Source of the DNA: Planctomycetota bacterium
Lineage (GTDB): Bacteria; Planctomycetota; GCA-2746535
Assembly (NCBI GenBank): GCA_002746535.1
Contig: NVWA01000014.1
Location: 96,156-160,155 of the forward strand
Length of the DNA: 64,000 nucleotides
Direction: 5' to 3'
This document shows positions 35,872 through 45,829 of this stretch, piece after piece. Position numbers and translations under genes: made by a program. The first letter of the stretch is position 1. Every line of letters begins with the position of its first letter. The notes under the pieces were generated by a model. That model saw only the letters and a list, made by a program, of their open reading frames with translations. It made no database searches and was not told where the DNA came from.

Positions 35872-36078
35872 ATTAGATGTTACGAATATTAGGATAATTA
35901 TCATTTAATTTAAACATGTAATAGAATAATAATAAAAATTTGACCTTTATTAAAAGTGGTGGTCCTTTGCAAAACAATGTTGTTCAAATTCGGATAAATT
36001 CAGATTTATTCATTTGCTTTATATATTGCGTCAAAGTTTTTATTAATATGAAGAAATTGGATATGATTGGGTGTCAAT

Positions 36079-37086
36079 ATGATTGAGAAGATTACGGTTT
36101 TTATACTTACGTACAATCGACCAGTATATTTAGAACAATGTTTAACTTCTTTACGAGGTCAAAGCTATAAAAATTTTAAGACGGTAGTGCTTGATAATTG
36201 CAGTGACCAAAGTTTAGAGTATGTAATTTCAGAATTCTCAGATTTGAATATTGAATATATAAAACACAAAAGCAATTTAGGATCAACAGGAAATTTTACT
36301 TATGCTTGGAAACATGTTAAAACAACTGATTACTTTGTAGTGTTTCATGATGACGATCAAATGCATTCAAAGTTTTTAGAATTAGAATTAGGGCTTCTAG
36401 AATCAAATAGCGATCTTAAGTGGGTTGCAAGTAGTCTGGTCCCTTTTAGAGATACACCTCCCACATATCCTTTAATAACTGAAGTTAAAACAACAATCAT
36501 GAATGGTGCAGAACTAGCATTGAAAATTATTCATAATTTAAAGTTTGCCTTTAGTTCAGTAATGTATCGATCTAATACAATTAAACTTCTGGATTTAGAA
36601 ATGATGATAAAATCATATTCAATTATATTAGATCGTCCTATATTACTTGAACTTGTGATGGAAGGTAAATGTGCCATGATCCATGAACCTCTTATTCTTT
36701 ATCGATGTCATGATGAGCAAGACAGTTTGAATGGGCCAATAAGTGAAGACAATTTGCAAAATGTATTTGTTGCTTTTAAAAAATCACTTGCTTCAAATTG
36801 GACACCTAAAATTGAAAAAACATTTTATTCTTGGACGGGATTTCAATTAGTTGATGGACACAAGCGATTGGGAAAAAGTAAAAAGTCAGCATTTAATGTT
36901 TACCTTAAAAAGGCAAAAGCAAAAGGTATTTATAAAGATCGATTTTATTATTATTATGTCTGTGGTTATGTTAAAACTACGATTCAATATTTTTTTCAAG
37001 CACTAAAATTATTTTTTACTAATCCTCGACGTTTTTTTATGAAAATTTCTCATCGAATGCTTTTTATTCGTAAAATAAAAAACTAA
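36079..37086 (+). CDS. Family 2 glycosyltransferase
   Basis: A 335-residue GT-A enzyme: VFILTYNRPVYLEQCLTSL at the start, VVLDNCSD, NLGSTGNFTYAW, and the catalytic HDDDQ, the metal-binding DxD. A basic C-terminal helix may touch the membrane. It should transfer a sugar to the undecaprenyl-linked repeat unit at the cytoplasmic face; linkage cannot be predicted. I chose ATG 36079; an in-frame TTG at 36067 adds only four residues with no better ribosome site. About 200 bases of AT-rich, gene-free DNA precede it. Confidence 0.9.
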   Translation: MIEKITVFILTYNRPVYLEQCLTSLRGQSYKNFKTVVLDNCSDQSLEYVISEFSDLNIEYIKHKSNLGSTGNFTYAWKHVKTTDYFVVFHDDDQMHSKFLELELGLLESNSDLKWVASSLVPFRDTPPTYPLITEVKTTIMNGAELALKIIHNLKFAFSSVMYRSNTIKLLDLEMMIKSYSIILDRPILLELVMEGKCAMIHEPLILYRCHDEQDSLNGPISEDNLQNVFVAFKKSLASNWTPKIEKTFYSWTGFQLVDGHKRLGKSKKSAFNVYLKKAKAKGIYKDRFYYYYVCGYVKTTIQYFFQALKLFFTNPRRFFMKISHRMLFIRKIKN

Positions 37087-37187
37087 TTAATTTGAGAATC
37101 TGATTACAATATTGGTTAGTCTTTATCTATACTAATTCTTGCGGATTAGCTATTTAAAATTAGACATACACAATTCAAATAGAAAAA

Positions 37188-37856
37188 ATGAAATTTAGAA
37201 TACTACATTTAATTAAATACTTTATATACATACCTATAACCTTATATGTTAATTTGCGATTAAATTGTACTCTGTCGCTTAAAAGTCCTTATTTCCCTTT
37301 GATAATAACATCGCGTTTGAAATTGCATTGTGTGCCTTCGGCAAGAATAATTTTAAGCCCAGGTAGCTATTTGAGGTTAGGATATGGCAGTGGTGGTATT
37401 GCTGTTTTTGCGCACACTGGCATTAACCTTGAGCTACATGATTTAGCAATAATTGAATTAAAAGGTGTTTCGATAGTAGGTTATGGATCTTCAATATGTG
37501 TATATGAAAAGGGCATACTTAAAATTGGTGGTGATACTTATATGGCTGGTAATACTTGCATAAAATGTGCGATAGGAATTCAAATTGGAAGTAACTGCTC
37601 CATTTCTTGGAATGTAACATTTATGGATTCTGATTTTCATCCATGGTCAATTAATGGTGAGGTTAAAGAAACATCTAGTCCCATAGTTGTTGGTGATAAT
37701 GTTTGGATAGGTAATAATGTAATTATTTTAAAAGGGGTTACGATTGGGTCTGGTTCTATTATAGGTGCAGGTAGTGTTGTAACTAAAAATGTTCCTGAAA
37801 ATACATTGGTTGCAGGAAATCCAGCCAGAATAATACACAAAGAGGTCTCATGGTAA
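37188..37856 (+). CDS. Hexapeptide-repeat acyltransferase
   Basis: A 222-residue left-handed beta-helix protein. The C-terminal half shows hexapeptide repeats and the family signature NVWIGNNVIILKGVTIG, GAGSVVTKNVPENTLVAGNPARII. Catalytic His is in SDFHPW. Such enzymes add acetyl (or another acyl) groups from acyl-CoA to sugars; here the target is likely a sugar nucleotide or a glycan residue. The N-terminal ~30 residues are hydrophobic and basic and could associate with the membrane. Confidence 0.88.
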   Translation: MKFRILHLIKYFIYIPITLYVNLRLNCTLSLKSPYFPLIITSRLKLHCVPSARIILSPGSYLRLGYGSGGIAVFAHTGINLELHDLAIIELKGVSIVGYGSSICVYEKGILKIGGDTYMAGNTCIKCAIGIQIGSNCSISWNVTFMDSDFHPWSINGEVKETSSPIVVGDNVWIGNNVIILKGVTIGSGSIIGAGSVVTKNVPENTLVAGNPARIIHKEVSW

Positions 37857-37938
37857 AAAGGTTGAAGAATAATATTTAATATGAGAAAGAATTAATATTT
37901 ATTATTTTTCATTTTTTAATGCTGAAAAGGTAATTTAA

Positions 37939-39243
37939 TTGATCGCAGAATTAACTTGTAATAAAAATCAAGAACCTTTCCTTTTCCAGGTAGATCGGAA
38001 AGTCCCATTGAGATTTGCATGGGCTAGTTTGATTTTTATATATGTACTTCAATATCCGTTAAGCTTAATGGTGCCATACACGATTAAATTACCAAATCGC
38101 GATTTGAATGAATGGTTGGTTGGTTACACATTTATTTTAATCAGCGTTTTCATATTCATGTCTGGGTTGGCTATCGGATTATCTGGTAAGCCAATTAAAA
38201 TATATCCCATTGTTAAAACGAAGGTACTGTTAAAAAAGCGAATGAGTATTTTTATTGTAATATTTTTGATTGCGCTATTTGCCTTTTGGTCCTATTTGAT
38301 GATGTACTTTAAAATAGGCATGACTATTTATGCTGGTTTTGAACCACTCCCATATCGAATTACAGGATTCCTTTTTTATGGTAGATTATTTTTACAGCCT
38401 ATGATTTTAGCTTATATTGCTATTGGGTATAGCAATTCAAAACTAAAATGGATTCTATTATTATTATTATTTATTCTTGGAGCATGGGCTAGTTTAACGA
38501 GTGGTAGTCGTTTTGTGGGAATTATGTTTGCACTTCCCATGCTTATGCTCTTTAAAGGTAAAAGTAAGTATTTAGCTTTTGGAGTTCCTTTGGTGATTTA
38601 TATTATTATTTCTACACTTAGTAGGACCTTTTATTTACCATTTATTATAGGTGATCCACAATTGCTTCAAATTTATGGAACGATTGAATCTCAAGAATCA
38701 GCAACTAGAAATGTATGGATGATTCCAATCTACTATATAATTAACAGGCCTATGGGAATGGCTGAAGTTTTAATGACAATCAATTTCGGGGATCTTACTC
38801 CTAGTTTTGCCGATTCTTTGCAATCATCACTTTCTTATTTTACCACTTATATTTCGCCAGGTTCATGTGCCTCTGTAAAAAATGTTTATGGGTTAAGCGA
38901 CGATGTTTTTGGCGGATATGGTTTGGATTTGTTTTCAAATTTTTGGGTAGCATTTGGTGGTAGCCCTGTCCTTTATATGCTAGGAATGGTGCTGATTGGT
39001 TGGTTATTGGGAAAAACTTATCGCCAATTTTCCATCAGTTTGGCACGATTAGAGTTCAATGGGTTTGCCAATTTAATATTTGTATTACTTTTTATGCTCA
39101 TTTTCGAGGCACGCGGTTATATGTTTCCATATCTGCTACTTTTAAGTTGGTTTTTATCAAGAAAGAATATGCCACACCTTATATACTCATTAATTAATTT
39201 ATTATCTCCTAGGTCAAATTTAGTTTCAAATCGGTCTAAGTAA
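37939..39243 (+). CDS. wzy: Wzy-like O-antigen polymerase
   Basis: A 434-residue inner-membrane protein with about ten to twelve hydrophobic segments and a large periplasmic loop (about residues 230-320) between later helices. The pattern SLTSGSRFVGIMFALPML and the SDDVFGGYGLDLFSNFW stretch are like those seen in EpsG/Wzy-type repeat-unit polymerases. It begins at TTG, eight bases after an AAAGG ribosome site. Together with Wzz at 16407 it supports Wzy-dependent polymerisation. WaaL-type ligase is an alternative for such proteins, but the absence of the WaaL periplasmic signature and its position among glycosyltransferases favour Wzy. Confidence 0.7.
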   Translation: MIAELTCNKNQEPFLFQVDRKVPLRFAWASLIFIYVLQYPLSLMVPYTIKLPNRDLNEWLVGYTFILISVFIFMSGLAIGLSGKPIKIYPIVKTKVLLKKRMSIFIVIFLIALFAFWSYLMMYFKIGMTIYAGFEPLPYRITGFLFYGRLFLQPMILAYIAIGYSNSKLKWILLLLLFILGAWASLTSGSRFVGIMFALPMLMLFKGKSKYLAFGVPLVIYIIISTLSRTFYLPFIIGDPQLLQIYGTIESQESATRNVWMIPIYYIINRPMGMAEVLMTINFGDLTPSFADSLQSSLSYFTTYISPGSCASVKNVYGLSDDVFGGYGLDLFSNFWVAFGGSPVLYMLGMVLIGWLLGKTYRQFSISLARLEFNGFANLIFVLLFMLIFEARGYMFPYLLLLSWFLSRKNMPHLIYSLINLLSPRSNLVSNRSK

Positions 39244-39255
39244 AATAGAGGAATT

Positions 39256-40251
39256 ATGAATAAACCAAAAATTACTGTATTTACTGACCCTATGCCATGG
39301 GGCAAAGAATTTTTGAATGAAAGATTTAGAAGAATTGCTCGTTTTTTCAGAGATATTATTTGGCGAAAAAAGAGAACTTCAAATCATCCAAAATACAGAG
39401 GACATTTTGCCGTGACTCGTAGTTTGATTGAAGGGCTAAGTGCGATAAATGCAAGCTTCAATTATAATCCATGTTTTCCTTGGCAATTGGCAGATACGGT
39501 TGTTGTCCTTGCAGGGGTTAAAACTTTGCGACAAGCAATTCGACTAAAACAAAAGGGAGCGATTAAAAAATTAATTGCAGGACCAAATATAGTGAGTTTC
39601 TCTTCAGATTTTTCTTCAATAATTTCGCATTCAGAAATTGATATAGCTATAGCACCTAGTGTTTGGGTGGTGGATTTATACATAAAAGAAAACCCCAAAT
39701 TGAATAATAAAATATTCCCTTGGCCTGCAGGGGTTGACACGACGTATTGGCAGCCAAATCCAGTATCAAAGCAAGATCGAATTCTTATACTTGATAAACG
39801 TACAGAAAAAGATGACCCAACCCGTGTAAAGCCGTATGTTGAGTATTTGCTAAGTCAGGGATGGCAGGTGGATGTATTAGTTCGATGTGGTTCGGAGGGT
39901 TATACACAAGATCAATATCGTAATTTATTGCAGCAAAGTTGTCTGATGTTGGGCTTTACATTGGGTAGCGAAAGCCAGGGAATTGCATGGGCTGAATCTT
40001 GGTCGACTGATGTATCAACTTTGATTCTGAAAAATACTGCAAGTACTTTAAACGGTAAAAGTTTTGATTGTTCTACTGCACCATATCTTTGTTCTAAGAA
40101 TGGTTTGTTTTTTGATAATTTTGAGGATTTTAAGATTCAATTCAATTTTTGGAAAACTCATTCTAAAGAATTTGAACCTAGAAAATGGTGTTTGGAAAAC
40201 ATGTCAGATGAAGTCTGCGCATCTATGTTATATAAAAGAATAGCCGAGTAA
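39256..40251 (+). CDS. GT-B-fold glycosyltransferase
   Basis: A 331-residue protein: TVFTDPMPWGKEF at the start, DIAIAPSVWVVDLYIKEN, and the PAGVDTTYW segment that marks the end of the first Rossmann domain in GT-B enzymes, then RILILDKRTEKDDP and a sugar-nucleotide region with GSESQGIAWAESWS, which resembles the E-x7-E region of family 4. It is soluble and probably transfers a sugar to the growing repeat unit. Separated from the polymerase gene by 12 bases, with GAGG ahead of ATG. Confidence 0.72.
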   Translation: MNKPKITVFTDPMPWGKEFLNERFRRIARFFRDIIWRKKRTSNHPKYRGHFAVTRSLIEGLSAINASFNYNPCFPWQLADTVVVLAGVKTLRQAIRLKQKGAIKKLIAGPNIVSFSSDFSSIISHSEIDIAIAPSVWVVDLYIKENPKLNNKIFPWPAGVDTTYWQPNPVSKQDRILILDKRTEKDDPTRVKPYVEYLLSQGWQVDVLVRCGSEGYTQDQYRNLLQQSCLMLGFTLGSESQGIAWAESWSTDVSTLILKNTASTLNGKSFDCSTAPYLCSKNGLFFDNFEDFKIQFNFWKTHSKEFEPRKWCLENMSDEVCASMLYKRIAE

Positions 40252-40311
40252 GGTGCTTGTTAAATTTAATCAATTCTAAATCAAACATTTTCAATAATAT
40301 AAGGAATCAAT

Positions 40312-41007
40312 TTGTTCATTAAACCAATTAACGAAATAAATAGACAATTGTGGTTAAAAGAAAGACTAACCTTATTACCAAAAGGTGCCCGATTGCTTGA
40401 CGTTGGTGCAGGTGAACTAAAAAACCGTCAATATTGTGAACATTTAGAATATGTATCACAAGATTTTTGTCAGTATAAAGGTTCAGACGGTGCTCCTAAT
40501 GAAGGTTTGCAGAATACTACATGGAATACTTCTCGAATTGACTTAGTAAGCGATATAACCGATATCCCCGCAGAGAATTCTAGTTTTGATGCCATCCTTT
40601 GTAGTGAAGTGTTAGAGCATGTGCCAGAGCCAACCCATGCTTTGGATGAGTTTGAGCGACTGCTCAAACCTGGAGGCGTTGTGATTCTTACAGCACCTTT
40701 TAGTTCTAATGTACATATGGCACCGTTTCATTTTTGCACAGGGTTTTCTAAGTATTGGTTTGAGTATCATCTTGAGAAGCGTGGGTTTCGTATTGAGGAA
40801 TTAACTGCGAATGGTGATTGGTATTCATTATTATTGCAGGAAATCACTCGTCTAGGTGGCTTGGAAAGAATTAATGGAAATATTCTTTTTCCCTTTGCTT
40901 ATGCATATGCATTACTTGGTATTTTTTATTTTAAAGTTAGAGGCAAAAAAAGTGCTGAAGATTTAGCATGTTTTGGTTGGCATTGCCAGGCTGTAAAATT
41001 AACTTGA
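40312..41007 (+). CDS. Class I SAM-dependent methyltransferase
   Basis: A 231-residue methyltransferase: SAM loop LLDVGAGELKN, DAILCSEVLEHVPEP, and LLKPGGVVILTAPF, all typical of the class I fold. It begins at TTG with AAGGA upstream. It probably O-methylates a sugar of the repeat unit or a lipid-linked intermediate. The C-terminal helix region (AYALLGIFYFKVRG) is rather hydrophobic. The substrate cannot be predicted. Confidence 0.85.
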   Translation: MFIKPINEINRQLWLKERLTLLPKGARLLDVGAGELKNRQYCEHLEYVSQDFCQYKGSDGAPNEGLQNTTWNTSRIDLVSDITDIPAENSSFDAILCSEVLEHVPEPTHALDEFERLLKPGGVVILTAPFSSNVHMAPFHFCTGFSKYWFEYHLEKRGFRIEELTANGDWYSLLLQEITRLGGLERINGNILFPFAYAYALLGIFYFKVRGKKSAEDLACFGWHCQAVKLT

Positions 41008-41119
41008 ATTCATCTTATTAAATTATGATTAAATTTAATTCAAAAATACCATTAACAGAACATCATGATACAAAAATTGAATTATGTAACTCATATATTA
41101 TAATTATAGATTATTTAAA

Positions 41120-42145
41120 ATGATAAAATATATTAGAAATTCAATAATACTTATAATACGTTTGTTACTGAAATCTACTGGTGGTGTATTACTAAGTAAA
41201 AAGGCTACTGAAAATAAAATTGCGCAAATAAATAAAGCGGTCTTAGAATTAGTTGCAATTGAAAATACTCAATTAGTACCAGGATTAAAGGGAATTGTTG
41301 TAAGTAAAGATCGGGCACTACAGCTATACTCTTTACTTTTTTCTTATTATGAATTAGTCTCTAATCCTGTCGCGTTAACCGTTGTTTTTACAGCGACAAC
41401 AGATGATCACTTTAATGCTTATAAAGAAGTTAAGGAAGAAATTTCTAAATTAATGCCTGATATAACCTTCATTAAGGACGAAGGTGATTTTAAAGCTACA
41501 GTTGTTAAGGTATTAGATGATATTAAGGTTAAAAACATATTTTTTCTAGTTGATGATATCGTATTTATTAGAAAAGTAGATTTGTCTTTCGCTAGTAATT
41601 TAGATGTTGATAGCTATATCCTAAGTCTTCGTCATAGTCCAAGTCTTAATAGAAGTTACACTGCAAATAAGAACCAACTTCCACCGTCATTATCAGAGTT
41701 TAATAATGAGAAAGGCATATTTAAATTTGATTGGTATGAAGTTGGTTATGAGTGGTCTGACCCATGGTCTTTAGATGGACATATACTTTCAAAAGCTGAG
41801 GTTCATGTGATTGCCAGGGTATCGAATTTTTTAGCACCAAATTCTTTTGAAGCGATACTTAAGGAGTTTGGTTCTTTGAGAGAATCGAGACGTGGGCTTT
41901 GTTATTTTGAAAGTAAAATTTTGAATCTGCCATTAAATCGTGTTCAAAATGAAGCGGAAAATATTTGTGGTGCTATTTCAGCCGATTATTTACTATCTCA
42001 ATGGAAAGAAGGGATGATGCTTGATACTTTCAAATTGTTGAATCATATTCCTCAAGCCACACATGAAGATCATGTTGTTAATTTTAAATTGCGACCAATT
42101 GAACTAAAAATAAATAAACTTAAAGACACAAAAGTTACTTTGTGA
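41120..42145 (+). CDS. Uncharacterised GT-A-like protein
   Basis: A 341-residue protein without a firm family. It begins with a short hydrophobic stretch (IILIIRLLLKS), then GIVVSKDRALQL and FFLVDDIVFIR, which resemble a GT-A strand followed by an acidic motif VDDI that could bind a metal and sugar nucleotide. The end overlaps the GMC oxidoreductase start by four bases (GTGA), so the two are translationally coupled. A glycosyltransferase is likely from context and pattern. Alternative: a domain that acts with the flavoprotein. Confidence 0.5.
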   Translation: MIKYIRNSIILIIRLLLKSTGGVLLSKKATENKIAQINKAVLELVAIENTQLVPGLKGIVVSKDRALQLYSLLFSYYELVSNPVALTVVFTATTDDHFNAYKEVKEEISKLMPDITFIKDEGDFKATVVKVLDDIKVKNIFFLVDDIVFIRKVDLSFASNLDVDSYILSLRHSPSLNRSYTANKNQLPPSLSEFNNEKGIFKFDWYEVGYEWSDPWSLDGHILSKAEVHVIARVSNFLAPNSFEAILKEFGSLRESRRGLCYFESKILNLPLNRVQNEAENICGAISADYLLSQWKEGMMLDTFKLLNHIPQATHEDHVVNFKLRPIELKINKLKDTKVTL

Positions 42146-43569
42146 AGCCACGTATAGTTATAATTGGTACAGGTTTAGGAGGTTGTTATCTTGCATCTGG
42201 ATTACTTGATTATTTTGAAGTTGTAATGATTGAGATGCTAGAAGCTAAACCACTCCTAAGAGATCGAATTAAAGATGTCGCGCTTCCAGCAGTTACATAT
42301 CCACATGTCGAATCTGGATATGGTGGTACTACTAAAGCTTGGCATAATGCTTTAATGGAGATAGATGAATCTGTTTTCGCAGATAAATGGCCTTTTTTAA
42401 AAAATACAATGGTACCTTTTTATGATTTGGCATACAGCGCCTTATCTGGAACGACTAGACAGAAAATAAATCAATTTGCTCAGAACCTGAGAAACAAACT
42501 TGAAATTATGGGCTTCTCCAAATCATTACTAAATCAAAATATGTTTATCCCTAAGAACAGAATTAATGCATGGAAAAAACTAGATCTCAAAAATAAAGTA
42601 AAAACAATAGAAGGTGAAGTTACAGAATTAATTCATGATGGAGTTGGACGAATTGATAAAATTAAAATCTGCAGGAAAAATGATGACGATGTTTTGGTAG
42701 ATGGTGACTATTTTGTATTGTCTTCAGGTGGTTTGGGTTCACCAATATTATTGCAGAAACTGTTTAAATCTTTGCCAATAGATTCGCTGAAAAATGCAGG
42801 TTGCCATTATGAAGATCATCCTATTGCTTTTGTTGGTGAAGTTCAGTTAAATAAGCCATTATATAAATTATGGGATTTTCCGGTTAAAACTTCATCGGGC
42901 AATGCCAATATACGTTTGCCTTTTTCCTTTTTTTGGGAAGGGATAAATGTTTCATTTCAACTAAGACCAGCACATCATTTTAGACTGTCAAAGCCTAGGG
43001 AAAAGGTTGTGAGTATAATTTCAGAATTACGTAACTTCCCATTTAATCCATTGAATTATTTAAAACTACTTAAACACGTTGATGATATTTTTGAGATACT
43101 CTCTTTTAAATTTGGTTTGCGAATTCCTACTCGAAATTATACGATATTGATGGTTGCAGAGCAGCCCCCAGCTCCGTATTGTGCTGTTTGGAAAGAAGAA
43201 GGTGACAATAATATATATAGACGATGGGAACTTGATGATGTTTATGTAAAGGTGTTAAATAATGCTTTAACTAAATTTCTAGATACTATTAGTCCTGTGA
43301 TTAAAAAATATAATTTATTTTCTAATTGGCCTACCCAAGTGTATTCTTCTTCTCATCATTCAGGAACCGCTAGAATATCAAAAGATGAAAAAAATGGTGT
43401 GTGTGATGAAAATGGACAAGTCTATGGGCTTTCAAATTTATTTATTTGCGACGGCTCAATGATTCCAAGTAGTGGTTTTGTAAATACTGGTTTGACAATA
43501 GTAGCTTTGGCAATTCGAATGGCTAAATTTTTATCTTTACAAGTTAAGTCTTCTAAAATTAAGGGGTGA
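42142..43569 (+). CDS. GMC-family flavin oxidoreductase
   Basis: A 475-residue FAD enzyme. The N-terminal IIGTGLGGCYLASGLL binds ADP of FAD, SSGGLGSPILLQKLF follows in the middle, and the C-terminal HHSGTARISKDEKNGVCDENGQ and SMIPSSGFVNTGLTIVALA match the GMC substrate/FAD domain. GMC enzymes oxidise sugar or alcohol hydroxyls (for example glucose and choline oxidases/dehydrogenases). There is no signal peptide, so it should work in the cytoplasm on a sugar or lipid-linked glycan. GTG start, coupled to the upstream gene. This family is unusual in an O-antigen-type locus. Confidence 0.8.
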   Translation: MKPRIVIIGTGLGGCYLASGLLDYFEVVMIEMLEAKPLLRDRIKDVALPAVTYPHVESGYGGTTKAWHNALMEIDESVFADKWPFLKNTMVPFYDLAYSALSGTTRQKINQFAQNLRNKLEIMGFSKSLLNQNMFIPKNRINAWKKLDLKNKVKTIEGEVTELIHDGVGRIDKIKICRKNDDDVLVDGDYFVLSSGGLGSPILLQKLFKSLPIDSLKNAGCHYEDHPIAFVGEVQLNKPLYKLWDFPVKTSSGNANIRLPFSFFWEGINVSFQLRPAHHFRLSKPREKVVSIISELRNFPFNPLNYLKLLKHVDDIFEILSFKFGLRIPTRNYTILMVAEQPPAPYCAVWKEEGDNNIYRRWELDDVYVKVLNNALTKFLDTISPVIKKYNLFSNWPTQVYSSSHHSGTARISKDEKNGVCDENGQVYGLSNLFICDGSMIPSSGFVNTGLTIVALAIRMAKFLSLQVKSSKIKG

Positions 43570-43662
43570 TAATTAAAATTTTAATGAATGAAATATTTTG
43601 GCACTTAATTTGAAATATAAAGGTATCGCAGCATGGGGCTTTAAAGGCCTTATTTCTATGGA

Positions 43663-44742
43663 ATGGCTAATAGTGTGAAGATATTGATTGTTGGTGAATG
43701 GGCTTGGCCGCAATATGAAGAAGCCTTTTCTCGAGGTTTACAAGAAAATGGTGTTGAGGTTACATCTTTATCGATTTCTAAATATTTTAAAGGATTATTT
43801 GGTCGATTACAATCAGCTATACCTTTTTTAGGCCTAGCAGTCTTTCGATTAAATAAAGATGTTATTCAAGAAGTTAAAATTCAAAAACCACACCTCGTCT
43901 TGTTTTGGCGTCCCACACATGTTCTGCCTAAAACAATCAAAAAAATTGCAAGCATGGGCGTGAATACTGCATCCTATAACAATGATGACCCTTTTGGGCC
44001 GAAAGCCCATGGGAATGTACCTTGGCATCATCATTTTTTATGGCATTGGTATATCAAGTGTTTACCCCTGTTTAATTACAATTTTTTCTACAGAAAGGTC
44101 AATTGTACTGAAGCAAGAATGTTTGGTGCAAAGCATACAGAGGTTATGTTACCTTATTTTATGCCATGGAAAGACCATCCAGTAAAACTAACAAAAGTGG
44201 AAAAACAGCGTTACGAAACCGATCTGGTATTTGTTGGACACCATGAGAAGGATGAACGAGTAAATCATATCGGTGCTCTCATTAAAGCTGGGATTCGAGT
44301 GAAAATTTGGGGAGGACCATATTGGAATCACAAGGTATTAGGCGAATTGTATGATCAATTGGCACCAATCGAACTAGCGGATGGTGACGCATATGCCAAA
44401 TCACTTTGTGGTGCATCTGTATGCTTATGTTTTCTTTCAAAATTAAATAGAGATACCTATACTCGGCGTTGTTTTGAAATTCCAGCGTGTGGCAAAGTCA
44501 TGTTAGCTGAGCGAACAGATGAATTATTAGCAATGTTTAAAGAAGATAATGAAGCTTGTTTTTTTTCTTCAACAGATGAGCTTGTGGCAAAAGCTCAATG
44601 GTTAGTTGATAATCCGAAAATACAAGAAGAAATTGCACAAGCAGGTTTAAAGCGAGTGTGGGCTGATGGACACGATGTGGTAAATCGAGCAAAATATTTT
44701 ATATCGATGATAAACCTAAAAAGTAATGAATTAGAAAATTAA
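43663..44742 (+). CDS. CgeB-like glycosyltransferase
   Basis: A 359-residue GT-B protein: ILIVGEWAWPQYEEAF at the start, TDLVFVGHHEKDERV, IWGGPYWNH, and RRCFEIPACGKVMLAERTDE in the donor-binding domain, followed by a C-terminal helix. This pattern is typical of the CgeB / Glyco_trans_1_2 family found with surface maturation and polysaccharide genes. It is soluble and probably adds a sugar to the repeat unit. Confidence 0.78.
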   Translation: MANSVKILIVGEWAWPQYEEAFSRGLQENGVEVTSLSISKYFKGLFGRLQSAIPFLGLAVFRLNKDVIQEVKIQKPHLVLFWRPTHVLPKTIKKIASMGVNTASYNNDDPFGPKAHGNVPWHHHFLWHWYIKCLPLFNYNFFYRKVNCTEARMFGAKHTEVMLPYFMPWKDHPVKLTKVEKQRYETDLVFVGHHEKDERVNHIGALIKAGIRVKIWGGPYWNHKVLGELYDQLAPIELADGDAYAKSLCGASVCLCFLSKLNRDTYTRRCFEIPACGKVMLAERTDELLAMFKEDNEACFFSSTDELVAKAQWLVDNPKIQEEIAQAGLKRVWADGHDVVNRAKYFISMINLKSNELEN

Positions 44743-44753
44743 AATGAAAAAAA

Positions 44754-44876
44754 TCTGGACACATTTATAGGCCAAATGAATTGATTGAAATTATCAAGAA
44801 AAATGTGAATACGGATCTTGTTTCTTGTTATGGATCTGAGTGTCTGTTTACAGGTTCTAAATACATAAATAAATAA
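44754..44876 (+). pseudogene. Possible gene remnant
   Basis: Between the CgeB-like and RmlD-like genes a stretch open from just after a TGA reads as about 40 residues (SGHIYRPNELIEIIKK, then NVNTDLVSCYGSECLFTGSK) and ends at TAA. It lacks an ATG and has a protein-like composition, so it may be the tail of a lost gene. It could equally be chance. Very low confidence. Confidence 0.22.
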
Positions 44877-44892
44877 AAGGATAAATATTAAA

Positions 44893-45816
44893 ATGAATTT
44901 TAAAATTAATAAATCAACAAAGATATATATCTCTGGATGTGGTGGAATGTTGGGCCTTGCAATGTACAACCTCTTTTCCAAATTAGCTAATGTAAAAGCA
45001 ACGGATATTGATGTCAATGAGGATTGGTTGACTTATGCTGATGTTAGAGATATGGAAAGCATAAAAGCTTCAATAAATGAATTTGACCCAGATGTTATTA
45101 TTAATCTAGCTGCAATTACGGACATGGAATTATGTGAAAAGGAGTCGGATAACGCATGGCGGACCAATTCTTTAGGTTCTGAAAATGTAGCTTTAATTGC
45201 ATTGCAATTAAATATACCACATGTTTATATATCCACTGCAGGTATTTTTGGTGGTGAAAAAGAATTTTTCAATGATTTTGATACTCCAAATCCATTGTCC
45301 GTATATGCGAAATCTAAATATGCAGGGGAGTTGTTTGTTAAACAAACCCTACCAAAGTATTTTGTTGTAAGGGCTGGTTGGATGATGGGTGGTGGCCCTG
45401 TAAAAGATAAAAAGTTTATCAATAAAATTTATAAGCAATTATTAGAAGGTAAAACAACATTAGATGTTGTTGATGATAAATTGGGAACTCCCACTTACAC
45501 CGTTGACTTCGCTAAAGGAATATTAGCTCTTTTGGAAAGTGGTTATTATGGTGTTTATAATCAAGTATGCCCCGGTTCTTGCAGCCGATATGAAGTTGCA
45601 GTTAGTTTTATAAAGCAATTAGAAATGGAAAACATCATAAATATAAATCGTGTGTCTTCTGATTTTTTTTCTAAGGAATATTATGCGCCACGCCCTCAAA
45701 GTGAAAAACTAATTAATATGAAGCTGATAGCGCGAAATTTATTGGTTATGCGGGATTGGGAGACATGCCTTACAGAATATTCATTGGAGTATAAACAAAA
45801 CTGGAATTCGAGATAA
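44893..45816 (+). CDS. RmlD-like NDP-sugar 4-reductase (SDR)
   Basis: A 307-residue extended SDR of the dTDP-4-dehydrorhamnose reductase type: YISGCGGMLGLAMY, DVIINLAAITDMELCE, ISTAGIFGG, YAKSKYAGE with the Tyr-Lys pair, and RAGWMMGGGP. It should reduce the C4 keto group of a nucleotide sugar with NAD(P)H. RmlA, RmlB and RmlC are not in the window, so if it makes dTDP-rhamnose the other genes lie elsewhere; a different keto sugar is also possible. Confidence 0.75.
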   Translation: MNFKINKSTKIYISGCGGMLGLAMYNLFSKLANVKATDIDVNEDWLTYADVRDMESIKASINEFDPDVIINLAAITDMELCEKESDNAWRTNSLGSENVALIALQLNIPHVYISTAGIFGGEKEFFNDFDTPNPLSVYAKSKYAGELFVKQTLPKYFVVRAGWMMGGGPVKDKKFINKIYKQLLEGKTTLDVVDDKLGTPTYTVDFAKGILALLESGYYGVYNQVCPGSCSRYEVAVSFIKQLEMENIININRVSSDFFSKEYYAPRPQSEKLINMKLIARNLLVMRDWETCLTEYSLEYKQNWNSR

Positions 45817-45829
45817 TAAATTTTAACCT

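Noticed and set aside
37939..39243. WaaL O-antigen ligase instead of Wzy
   Set aside because: Both are multi-span proteins, but the position with Wzz and glycosyltransferases and the SGSR/GGYG segments favour a polymerase. Not fully excluded.
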